Assembly (NCBI RefSeq): GCF_001684975.1
Contig: NZ_MAYH01000048.1
Location: 1-64,000 of the forward strand
DNA length: 64,000 nucleotides
Source of the DNA: Chryseobacterium artocarpi
GTDB taxonomy: Bacteria > Bacteroidota > Bacteroidia > Flavobacteriales > Weeksellaceae
Direction of reading: 5' to 3'
Positions 9,401 to 16,230 of the stretch are shown piece after piece (position 1 is the stretch's first letter; every line of letters starts with the position of its first letter). The position numbers and the translations under genes were made by a program. The notes beneath the pieces are model-generated. The model was not told where the DNA came from. It worked only from the letters and a program-made list of their open reading frames with translations, and did no database searches.

Positions 9401-10048
9401 TTGAAGCATAATTGTATTGCTTATCTACTGCAAAGCTATAGTAAACTTGGAACCAAACTCTATGATGTGACGGCTGGTGAAATGAAAAGCTTTAAAATGA
9501 GATTAGGTAAGAATCTGGATGAGTATACTGCTCTTGCCAAATTTATGGAACAAGCTTTTGAATGGGAAATAATGTCCTATAATTTCTATCCATACTATTG
9601 GGGAAATAAAGATGACTGGAAAGATATGTATCTATCCGAAAGTATGGATTCACTATTCCGTAGCTTCTTACAGGCCGGTATGGGAAGAGTAATTGTAACG
9701 ATTAAACCAGGTTTTGAAGATGCTGTTAATTTTTATCTGGCAACAGGGAAAATCTGGAACGGTGGTGAAGTTCCGGTAATCGGAGATCCACTATACGTAT
9801 CCATTGTGGATGAATTAAAAGAACCACAAGGTGAGAAATACGGAAAGGCATGGATTACCCGTGTTCCAACAACCTTAACTATTTTACAGGCTAAAACTGT
9901 TGGATTGGAAGTTGAGGATGCATTACCTAGAACGATCGAAATACCTGAGGAATTCGAAGTGCCGGCAGATGTTGTTACTGAAAGCGATTTCCAACTGAAG
10001 GATAATCTGAAGCTGGAAGGAAGCGATAAGCCTTCTACACTGAAATAA
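6428..10048 (+). CDS. 1206-residue protein of unknown family, central part of the toxin cassette
   Basis: The protein has no signal peptide or hydrophobic helix. Order along the chain: an alpha-helical N-terminal 230 residues, a coiled coil at about 258-300 (KKTKLEQLQKELEKEQKNYK), a Ser/Thr/Glu-rich linker, a beta-rich domain at about 440-590, a stretch beginning VPGEVSNIENVMASELRHK at about residue 596 followed by a Thr/Ser-rich helical segment (to about 760), another beta-rich region, a second coiled coil at about 950-985 and a C-terminal region with many Trp/Tyr. I recall the VPGEVS-IENVM segment from other large hypothetical proteins of Bacteroidota but not a named function. Size and position between a fibre-like gene and a toxin suggest a scaffold, carrier or pore-like component. 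It could instead be an uncharacterised effector. Functional confidence is low. Confidence 0.5.
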   Translation: MNTNSSNATQTLFRFASLRNPQLAEAKNNDNFIIRSKESKGYFDSLIQEWYAPPVKDTSKINYLIEKMNENSEIISIKKTEKALIQVLGYFYEAGKILAQKGIWDKLSDLEPLMLDIQAKVNISGSVESQLLDPSSERVKALWDSLIYQMLTQKDFYVKEIIIQSLQAINCFIKYQKLTTEPEKEKLELLRKTATAKVVIPDYLFIDSAKPDDENNIFTVNESRIAESYIYTNKSGQKDAVSPASQINYTAKNTRMELAIEAYKKTKLEQLQKELEKEQKNYKREYNKAYNIAFEKYQQEISTLPQDSKSTISADQTEEEISETSSDIQVPKVPEFIFEHNENMNVISQKLSVSSRNTLIQLLEQSGYSDTTEVSSSREMQKSMVSVSSDESGFSFNEIFEKIDENLSEIQDNIKNLSNIQREQYVKMGNALIPVNQTTEEAYAFSFMGKAASYSAGVQNWSFYLTLNLPDDSWNITSINYRIQTNEGSIQDGSYYGLTRNKGQIFLADFFYNYFTAAETDYPVNFEFDIIFSNGESAKVIIDQRIVSDLLYAGVFKLEESESGLENNVFIPNGFGIKRLGIADYMKVEQTLHAYVPGEVSNIENVMASELRHKSSSKLLRTEDTVTTATSTEVEHISDTTTTSRNEMQTEVSKILQQDKNIESHTSLSGGVGTKFEIGGSFANRTSKEDATRQVVAKSQEITTRAMDRVVSKVSEERVSKIIQEFTENNVHEFDNRSGSKHITGVYRWVDKKMKNQIFNYGKRMMLEFMIPQPAKLHDLATDSIIKNSPVYEKPIDPRKDAFVPMKGAGSASEQTIRYWADAFGVEVRDLPRKKLVHHVPNVFYEIKEDQRQRNQTLLLPDHYSAKSVTVYWGFEDGRMRVSDFMGGMIDLFNNGDGNYTVNNLDIVNNFEFKFQGIGVDSFNVSFDFSCELSDEYMLSWKQEHFTKIIDAYKKALQEWEDKVAALKEEEKEEKEKSDSYPFYRQIEEVVLKHNCIAYLLQSYSKLGTKLYDVTAGEMKSFKMRLGKNLDEYTALAKFMEQAFEWEIMSYNFYPYYWGNKDDWKDMYLSESMDSLFRSFLQAGMGRVIVTIKPGFEDAVNFYLATGKIWNGGEVPVIGDPLYVSIVDELKEPQGEKYGKAWITRVPTTLTILQAKTVGLEVEDALPRTIEIPEEFEVPADVVTESDFQLKDNLKLEGSDKPSTLK

Positions 10049-10062
10049 ATATTAACAACAGG

Positions 10063-10086
10063 AATGGCGGTATATCTGCCGCCATT
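10063..10086 (+). terminator. Hairpin between the 1206-residue gene and the toxin
   Basis: AATGGCGG (10063-10070) pairs with CCGCCATT (10079-10086), followed by TTCTTCTT. The stem is strong but the T tract is interrupted, so it may be a partial terminator that lowers toxin expression relative to the upstream genes. Confidence 0.5.
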
Positions 10087-10116
10087 TCTTCTTACTAACA
10101 ATTAAAATTTACAGAA

Positions 10117-12135
10117 ATGAGTACAATAGAAAAATTACAGGTAGGAAGAATCTCAGCGTTAGGATTAAAAAATACGGGAATTAAGTCAAGTACTTATAAA
10201 GATTTTTTAAACAAGAAAGGAGAATACTATTCTGTAAAACAAAAGTTTTCAAACCTTGATGTTGAGGATATTTCATATCAGGAAGTTACAACGGATGGTA
10301 ATAAAGAAAGTTTATGCTCTGAAGAACGATTAAAAGTTATCCAGACAGTTTTTTATTCGGATATTAATACCATCTTTCTTAATGCAAGTACGGAAATAAT
10401 TAAAAATATTGGTAATAACGCATTTTGGTTTCTTGAAGGAGAGGATTCTAATTTAATATTATTCCATTTCTTTTCAAATCAACAGGATAAGGAGGTGAAG
10501 CGAGTAGTTTGTAATCTTGGAAGTGATATTTTCGATTGTATTAAGCTGAATACTCGTGTTTTTGCCACTGGAGGTTACGTTATAGAATCTAATGGAAAAA
10601 AGATTATTAATCCTGAATTGGATAAGTTCAAAGAACGTATTATCACGTGGGTTTTAAAGCAATACAATAGTCCTGAATTTAGTCATCATAGGGTATCCGC
10701 TTCCCAAATTAGTAAAGCTATGGATTTGGAATTTTATGCCGAAGCAACCTATCAAAAAGCAGTAGACTGGATCTTTGATAAGATTGGAGTAACCACAACC
10801 TTTAAATATTTAGTTGGTATATTAAAGGACAATGCCAAATTTATTGGTAGTTATAAATTTCAGGAATACAACTATCTGCCTTATCTATCTAATTTCGACC
10901 CGTTTATAAATGACAGTTTCTTAAAAGCTTTTGGTATTAATCCCACTGTTTTAATTGAAAGATATTCAGTTTCCAAAGAACAACTGAAATATTACAATAT
11001 CAAGGAGAAAGAGGTAAATCTGGTATACGCCTTTAATGCTGAATTCTGCGGATTCTGGAATGCTCTTATTGATTCTATAGAAGGTTTATATCTTACCTTT
11101 CCAGGTATATATGAAATTTTTACGGATAGGGCTAATCTAAAAAAGTTTATTAGGATGATTATCAATATCTTTGAAAACTTCACTGAGCTCAAAGATATTA
11201 TTGTACGATATGACCATGAAAATAGCCAGGGTTCTATTTATAAGTTTTGCTACCAGCAAGCTTATGAAATCACAATGCTGCTGAGTTTATTACTACCTCT
11301 GCCTAAGGCTCCACAGGGACTAAAATCATCATCTGTTTTTGAATTCTTCAGTAATGCACTGGCTAAAATATCTGCAAAAAGCGAACTGTTATTATTAGCT
11401 TACAAATTAGGATTACGAGTAGAAAGAACCGCAGATGAATGGGTTTTGATCTCCGATAAAGTAGTGCTGTTTAGGGGAACCAAAGAAAAGGTACTGAAAA
11501 GAATAGAGCATATTGCAGAAGTTGCAGAGAAAAATCCTAAATTCGTGATGCGCCTTCTCTCTCCAAGAAGACTGGAAGCTTTAATAGATGTGAAAAAAGG
11601 TGAAGGAGCCTTTTTAAAAGAATTGTCAAAAGAAAGCAAATTGATTGTACAGAAAAGATTAAAAGGCGCTAATATTGCTGCTGCTAAATTTAGGGTCAGT
11701 TATAAAGGACGAGTGAAAACAATAGAGTTAAAGGCTTACTCCAATAGTAATGTAAGCCAGCTAAATCAATTTGAATTTTGTAAAGCTCCAAATTTAAGAA
11801 GTGGTGAGAAAATAACAGATTTTATTGATTACACTGTTGCTGATTCTAGAGGTAAAAATCGATTTAAAGATACAGAAAGTAAAATTTTCCGGGAATTTGA
11901 AGATGTACATTTAAAGGAGATTATGAATCAGTTTGGAGCAAAATCAGCAAGCGATCTGAGAATTGATGTAGAACTACAAACTATATTAGATCCATGCCCT
12001 ATTTGTCAGAAGCAAATGAGAACTTTTGAAGCTAAGTATAATACAAAGATTGATATCTTTAGTAGCGGAGCGAATGATGGAGAGAAATTAAATGAACTTT
12101 ATCCTAAACTTAAAATAAGAGAACCTAAAAAATAA
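10117..12135 (+). CDS. Polymorphic toxin with C-terminal deaminase domain
   Basis: A 672-residue protein without signal peptide. The C-terminal 100 residues have the zinc-site pattern of toxin deaminases: DTE at D585-E587 (the [HCD]xE motif of this superfamily) and PCPIC with C627 and C630 (CxxC). These enzymes deaminate bases in nucleic acids of target cells. The substrate cannot be told from sequence. Residues 1-500 are helical, match nothing I know and presumably mediate delivery through the two upstream proteins. Hydrophobic stretches lie near 315-345 and 385-400. It is followed after 5 bases by a SUKH immunity gene, the usual partner of deaminase toxins, which supports the call. The same DxE/CxxC layout recurs in a frameshifted toxin fragment at 29.1-29.8 kb. 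Confidence 0.7.
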   Translation: MSTIEKLQVGRISALGLKNTGIKSSTYKDFLNKKGEYYSVKQKFSNLDVEDISYQEVTTDGNKESLCSEERLKVIQTVFYSDINTIFLNASTEIIKNIGNNAFWFLEGEDSNLILFHFFSNQQDKEVKRVVCNLGSDIFDCIKLNTRVFATGGYVIESNGKKIINPELDKFKERIITWVLKQYNSPEFSHHRVSASQISKAMDLEFYAEATYQKAVDWIFDKIGVTTTFKYLVGILKDNAKFIGSYKFQEYNYLPYLSNFDPFINDSFLKAFGINPTVLIERYSVSKEQLKYYNIKEKEVNLVYAFNAEFCGFWNALIDSIEGLYLTFPGIYEIFTDRANLKKFIRMIINIFENFTELKDIIVRYDHENSQGSIYKFCYQQAYEITMLLSLLLPLPKAPQGLKSSSVFEFFSNALAKISAKSELLLLAYKLGLRVERTADEWVLISDKVVLFRGTKEKVLKRIEHIAEVAEKNPKFVMRLLSPRRLEALIDVKKGEGAFLKELSKESKLIVQKRLKGANIAAAKFRVSYKGRVKTIELKAYSNSNVSQLNQFEFCKAPNLRSGEKITDFIDYTVADSRGKNRFKDTESKIFREFEDVHLKEIMNQFGAKSASDLRIDVELQTILDPCPICQKQMRTFEAKYNTKIDIFSSGANDGEKLNELYPKLKIREPKK

Positions 12136-12140
12136 ACACA

Positions 12141-12596
12141 ATGGAAATTAAGTATTTAAAGAAAATGAAAGATACCCCTAAAATTGGTCAATGGGTGAAT
12201 AGGGGGATCTCAGAACAAGAAATAGAAAAATTGGAGCAGGAATTCAATATAAGTTTTCCCCAGGCTTATAAAGAGTTTTTGTATTTGGGTGGAGATTTTC
12301 AAAATTGCGTTGAGTGGGATACAAACTATGTTCATATAGATTGGACACAAGACAATGTGAAAGATAGTATGGCAAATGTAAATTTGCAGTTAAAACCGTT
12401 TTTTGCATTTGGAGAATATGGTTGTGACCAATGTTTATTTTTCTTTTTAAATGACGGTGAAAACCCCCCTATATATGTATATGCAGAAGATAAGTTTCAT
12501 CAAAATGAAAAAGGAGAATTCGTTTATTATGTAAAGCAGGATAATTTTTTTAGTGAGTATATTGATAGATGTATTGATGAGGCTTTAAAGAAATAG
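12141..12596 (+). CDS. SUKH (SMI1/KNR4) family immunity protein
   Basis: A 151-residue protein with the SUKH-1 pattern: GISEQEIEKLEQEF near the N-terminus, FPQAYKEFLYLGGDF, then a central FFAFGEYGCDQCLFFFLNDG and a C-terminal helix. This family neutralises polymorphic toxins, including deaminases. The gene begins 5 bases after the toxin stop and is the last gene before a strong terminator, so it is the likely specific antidote to that toxin. The family call is secure. The pairing is inferred from adjacency. Confidence 0.85.
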   Translation: MEIKYLKKMKDTPKIGQWVNRGISEQEIEKLEQEFNISFPQAYKEFLYLGGDFQNCVEWDTNYVHIDWTQDNVKDSMANVNLQLKPFFAFGEYGCDQCLFFFLNDGENPPIYVYAEDKFHQNEKGEFVYYVKQDNFFSEYIDRCIDEALKK

Positions 12597-12603
12597 TTTT
12601 AGA

Positions 12604-12627
12604 GGTTGCCTACGGGCAACCTTTTTT
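12604..12627 (+). terminator. Rho-independent terminator of the toxin cassette
   Basis: GGTTGCC (12604-12610), a TACG loop, then GGCAACC (12615-12621) and a run of six T. It closes the plus-strand unit that starts at 4388 and marks the cassette as self-contained. Confidence 0.9.
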
Positions 12628-12653
12628 ATACACAGAAAGTAAAATTTTCACAA

Positions 12654-13004
12654 TCATTTTCCAAGTATAGAATAGATTCTGGAAAAAATCATATTCTGTT
12701 CTTTCTTCAATTTTTCAATTTCAGAAAGTGTATTTGAAAAATCTTCCAATAACTTTTCAGAAATAAACTTTTGCCCATTTACGATTCTTGCAACTTGGTT
12801 GATATTGGTTTCAATCTTGATAAAAACGTTGCCTTGCTTTTCAATGAAAGCCATTACCATTCTTCTTTCATCATTAAAAATTCTATTTTCTACTGAATTA
12901 ATGATTAGACTACTCAGAGAGATTCGCTTTTTGGAACAAAGCTTTTTCCAGTTTTCTTTTCTGGATTTTTGAATTCTTATGAAAATCCTTTCCTCCTTTT
13001 CCAT
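12654..13004 (-). CDS. MobC-like mobilisation (relaxosome accessory) protein
   Basis: A 116-residue protein with a basic ribbon-helix-helix-like start (FIRIQKSRKENWKKLCSKK, then SLSSLIINSVENRI) and the motif INQVARIVNG, typical of MobC/MbpA-type relaxosome proteins that help a relaxase nick oriT. A relaxase gene would be expected immediately downstream (below 12654), but the SUKH gene of the toxin cassette lies there instead, convergently. It therefore appears to be an orphan. The iteron-rich DNA just upstream suggests it came from a mobilisable plasmid. The toxin cassette may have replaced the relaxase region, which is inference. Confidence 0.65.
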   Translation of the reverse strand: MEKEERIFIRIQKSRKENWKKLCSKKRISLSSLIINSVENRIFNDERRMVMAFIEKQGNVFIKIETNINQVARIVNGQKFISEKLLEDFSNTLSEIEKLKKEQNMIFSRIYSILGK

Positions 13005-13343
13005 GTTTATTCATTTTCAGTTATAAATAACTTTAGTACAGCTCTATCTAATTAAAATAGCTCAGCGCTTCTAAGTAAGTAAGGTTGATATTGCGGCCTT
13101 GATGAAGGGTAGAAAAAATAAATCAGTGTTTTATTTTCTGATTATTTTTTTTGCAAAATTGGGGTGTAAAAACATTAAAAGCAATAGTATACAAGGAGCT
13201 TGGACTAAATAAGAATGATCTGGACTTATCTGGAATATCCAAAGATTAAAAAAGAACGTAATGGACTATTCTGGAATATTATACCTGATTTTCCCAAAAT
13301 AAAAAAACTGAGTTCCGAAGTTTTTCCCCCTTTTTGCAAAAAA

Positions 13344-13404
13344 GGCAAGAGAGTCTTTGTAGGAAAAACTTGAAAAGTTTGTACGTACAAAGACACATCT
13401 TGCC
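13344..13404. repeat. Imperfect hairpin with an embedded perfect palindrome
   Basis: GGCAAGA plus GTCTTTGT (13344-13360) pair with ACAAAGAC plus TCTTGCC (13387-13404). Inside lies the exact 14-base palindrome TTTGTACGTACAAA (13378-13391). Compatible with a protein-binding site or a cruciform in an origin or transfer region. Confidence 0.6.
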
Positions 13405-13421
13405 GAGAAAAAAACGCCTAA

Positions 13422-13439
13422 TTTTCAGAGCTCTGAAAA
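13422..13439. repeat. Perfect 18-base palindrome
   Basis: TTTTCAGAGCTCTGAAAA reads the same on both strands without a mismatch. It lies just right of the hairpin and is a likely dimer-binding operator. The binding protein is unknown. Confidence 0.6.
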
Positions 13440-13543
13440 AGTAAAAAAGAAATAATCAACATTCCGTATATTAGTTAATTATGGTTGAAACTAAGATTTC
13501 TTGCTATTGAAAGAAAAAAAGACGGCAAATTATGGGGGGAAGA

Positions 13544-13979
13544 CCTGGGTAATTATTACGCAGGTTTCTTATTAGCCTGTATCTATTTTACTCACCCTTG
13601 GTCATAGCCTGCTACTTTTTCACTCACATTCCACAACAAGGTGGGTAAAAATTACTCAGGTTAGAGAAATAGGTGGGTAATTTTTACGCAGGCTGTAATT
13701 ATTTTAAAAACTATGAGACTGTTTAGTCCTGAAAAAAGTTTACAGTTTTTTAGTTACGAAATGTGTAAACCTATTTTAGGATTAGACAGACTATCGCATA
13801 AAAAGACGATGAATTATTAAAGTAAGACCTGAGTGATAAGAATTACGCAGGATCTTTGCTAACCTATATCTATTTTACTCATTTTTGGTCATAGCCTGCT
13901 ACTTTTTCACTCACGTTCCACAACGGGGTGGGTAAAAATTACTCAGATTAGAGAAATAGGTAGGTAATTTTTACGCAGG
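13544..13979. repeat. Two copies of a module built from TTAC/CAGG palindromic sites
   Basis: Copy 1 spans about 13544-13692 and copy 2 about 13828-13979, clearly homologous along their length (both include the word TCATAGCCTGCTACTTTTTC). Each has a CCTG...TTACGCAGG site at the left, then GGGTAAAAATTACTCAG (13643, 13930) and GGTAATTTTTACGCAGG (13676, 13963), the last two 32 bases apart in both copies. The sites share the half-palindrome TTACkCAGG and probably bind one protein. Between the copies, GTTTAGTCCT (13721-13730) pairs with AGGATTAGAC (13778-13787). Confidence 0.75.
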
Positions 13980-14258
13980 TTGTAATTATTTAAAGTGAAT
14001 CATAGAAAGAATTAAACTATATTGATGGACAGATTAATAAAAGAAAGTTCTCCTTTGTCGGAAGCAGATTGAAGAATTCCAAAACCCTTTTAATTCCGAT
14101 TTTTTTTATTTCTTCACAGTTCATTTTTTCTTTTTTCAAAGCAAATTTTCCCGTCTCTTTTCCTTTTAAATAAAAAAAGACTTTTTAATTACTTTTAATA
14201 TACTTTTAGTGATTAGCCACACTGCCCTCTGACAAAGCATCCATCTTCAATTCGGAAT

Positions 14259-14543
14259 GAGTACAATTCCGAATTCCACATGAGTACAAATCCGAAATAC
14301 GAATGAGTGCAATTCCGAAAAAACAGCTTTTACCAGATGAGTACAATTCCGAATCTGATTTTGTTTTCTACAGTTATTTTTACCTTATCTACAATTCTCA
14401 CAGGATTTACAATACCTACATGAGTGCAATTCCGAAATTGGCCTCATAAAAATCTCAATTTTAACAATTTCTTAACTTCAGCGAGTGCAATTCCGAATTC
14501 CGAATGAGTACAAATCCGAAATACGGATGAGTGCAATTCCGAA
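14259..14543. repeat. Eight iterons of 15 bases, plasmid-type origin
   Basis: Consensus GAGTRCAAWTCCGAA starts at 14259, 14282, 14305, 14339, 14422, 14483, 14506 and 14529. Copies 1-3 and 6-8 are each spaced exactly 23 bases (about two helical turns), and the two triplets (14259-14319, 14483-14543) are near copies of each other. Direct repeats of this size and phasing are the binding sites of Rep initiators on theta plasmids. A partial reverse copy (AATTCGGAAT) precedes the first. No rep gene is adjacent. Confidence 0.8.
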
Positions 14544-14653
14544 ATCAGAGAATAACAGGGGTAACCGTTTGGCAGTATTTCCGCCATTTTCGTTTCTCTG
14601 TATAATCGTATAATAAGTTCCTGTATTTTGCTTAAAAAAAACGCTCCCTGAAA

Positions 14654-14797
14654 ATGTATAGATTATTTCAGAAGATACAGGTATATAGCAATAGCAGCAG
14701 TACTAAGCCTTACTTTTTGGTTATGTCCCCAAACACCGTACTTTCTGGTAAGACAAATGCTCAGGTACTTTCGATTAGTATAGATCGTAGACCTTAA
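14654..14797 (+). CDS. Possible 47-residue ORF or gene remnant
   Basis: ATG at 14654 opens 47 codons (MYRLFQKIQVYSNSSS...). A second frame over the same bases reads a hydrophobic stretch (RYIAIAAVLSLTFWL), so this could be the N-terminus of a decayed membrane or exported protein with a frameshift. There is no close partner gene. It is followed by a terminator-like hairpin. Low confidence that it is expressed. Confidence 0.2.
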   Translation: MYRLFQKIQVYSNSSSTKPYFLVMSPNTVLSGKTNAQVLSISIDRRP

Positions 14798-14805
14798 CTT
14801 ATAAC

Positions 14806-14831
14806 AAAGGTTGGCAATTTTGCCAACCTTT
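14806..14831. terminator. Hairpin between the origin remnant and the SusCD operon
   Basis: AAAGGTTGGCA (14806-14816) pairs with TGCCAACCTTT (14821-14831), followed on the plus strand by TAATTTTTT. It lies 45 bases beyond the stop of the SusD gene on the minus strand and could end transcription from both sides. Confidence 0.7.
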
Positions 14832-14876
14832 AATTTTTTCAAGTAAGTCTATTACATATAATTACAATTTATTATT

Positions 14877-16220
14877 TCATCTTGGATTTTGTGGTATACC
14901 TGTCATCTTAATAATATCCTCAGGAATGGCTATGGCATAGCGAGGATCATTAGGTGGGAGTGTATAAACTTTATTTGCAACGGTTCTCGTTAAAGTAATA
15001 TGAGCTCCATCTCTGTTATATCGCTTTAGATCAGCCCAACGAAGTCCACGAAATAAAAGTTCCTTTCTTCTCTCTTTAGCTATAAGCGTTAGTGCCTCAT
15101 CTTTACCATTTACAACAAAAGGAACAAAGGTTTCAGTTTTCCATCTTTTTATAAGTAGTCCGTTGAGTAACTTCATGGCGTTATCCACATCACCTAGTCT
15201 GGCATAACTTTCTGCTGTACCGAGATAAATTTCATCTATAGCCATACAGGTCATTCTTGAAGAGTTTCCACCGTAATTACCTTTAAATAATACATCCTGA
15301 TTCGTATTCATCCTAAAATAAATGGATTTTCTAAGGTCATTACTACTATAACTATCATATAACTCCTTTGGAATTTTAGCTATACTACTCGATAACAATG
15401 GAGAGTATACCATATAGGTATGCAAAAGTACTTCCGGATTCATACTCTTTACAGGATATGAATCCAAAGGATTCAATGTATTAAAATCCATTAACGTTCC
15501 ATTATATTCTAATGCTTTAGCTCCATATTTCAATGAATTTCCATAATCTCCCATATAAAGGTATACACGGGATAAATATCCGAGTGCCGTTACTTTTGAC
15601 GGACGAATCACCGAGACCTGTTTTTCAGGAAGTAAATCTACTGCTTCATGCAGGTCTTTTAATATTTGCTTATAGGTATTTTCAACACTGGTTCTAACAG
15701 AAGCTATATTCATATCAGGACTCAGGCGTAGTGGTAATCCTAAATCACTACTTGCAGTCCCTTTGTTATAAACAGGGCTGTATATTTGTGCAGCTTCCAG
15801 ATAGATAGCAGCTCTCAGAGCGAGAGCCTGACCTTTTAAATTCTCTGCTCCAGCAATCTTATAATGATCAATATTAAATAAAACGGTGTTACAAACATTA
15901 ATTCTTCTGTAACAGCTTCCCCAGTCATTCTCATCATTATTAGAAACATGATCTGGCTGCCATGTATACAGTCTCTTTTCAAATTCATTACTGAGTGTAT
16001 TATAATCAGAATCCAATATATAAATATCATCAGAAGAGATTTCTCCACTGATACTATTGTTAGCTGTAACATTATAGGTTCTGTCCAGCAGTGCCTGATT
16101 ATCTTCCAATGTTTCAGGGGTTGAAAGCATAGTATCTGACTTTTCATCTAAAAAATCAGAACAGCCCGTGATTATATTTAGAGCTGATAATAATAACAGC
16201 GATAATACTTTATTTTTCAT
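14877..16220 (-). CDS. RagB/SusD family outer-membrane lipoprotein
   Basis: A 447-residue protein. The signal peptide ends in a lipobox (LNIITGC), so it is a surface lipoprotein. Body and C-terminus are SusD-like: TPR-type helices, QALALRAAIYLEAAQIYSPVY, and RRKELLFRGLRWADLKRYNRDG near the end. SusD proteins bind the substrate and close over the SusC barrel. It follows the SusC gene by 10 bases as last gene of the TlpA-SusC-SusD operon. The ligand is not evident. There are no glycan enzymes nearby, and the redox/DUF3738 partner suggests peptides or another non-glycan ligand. Confidence 0.9.
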   Translation of the reverse strand: MKNKVLSLLLLSALNIITGCSDFLDEKSDTMLSTPETLEDNQALLDRTYNVTANNSISGEISSDDIYILDSDYNTLSNEFEKRLYTWQPDHVSNNDENDWGSCYRRINVCNTVLFNIDHYKIAGAENLKGQALALRAAIYLEAAQIYSPVYNKGTASSDLGLPLRLSPDMNIASVRTSVENTYKQILKDLHEAVDLLPEKQVSVIRPSKVTALGYLSRVYLYMGDYGNSLKYGAKALEYNGTLMDFNTLNPLDSYPVKSMNPEVLLHTYMVYSPLLSSSIAKIPKELYDSYSSNDLRKSIYFRMNTNQDVLFKGNYGGNSSRMTCMAIDEIYLGTAESYARLGDVDNAMKLLNGLLIKRWKTETFVPFVVNGKDEALTLIAKERRKELLFRGLRWADLKRYNRDGAHITLTRTVANKVYTLPPNDPRYAIAIPEDIIKMTGIPQNPR

Positions 16221-16230
16221 AATTCAGGTT

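Larger units (their letters stand above)
13005..14653. other. Gene-free, repeat-rich plasmid-type origin region
   Basis: About 1.65 kb with no credible gene but dense repeats: two palindromes (13344-13439), two copies of a 150-base module (13544-13979) with a hairpin between them, and eight iterons (14259-14543). This organisation is that of plasmid replication and partition sites, yet no Rep or ParA gene is adjacent, so it looks like an integrated or decayed remnant. An oriT for the neighbouring MobC could lie near 13005-13300, but I cannot pick a nic site. Confidence 0.6.

Noticed and set aside
13544..14543. CRISPR array
   Set aside because: The repeats are short, unevenly spaced and palindromic or iteron-like. 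Spacers are not of constant length, and there are no cas genes.
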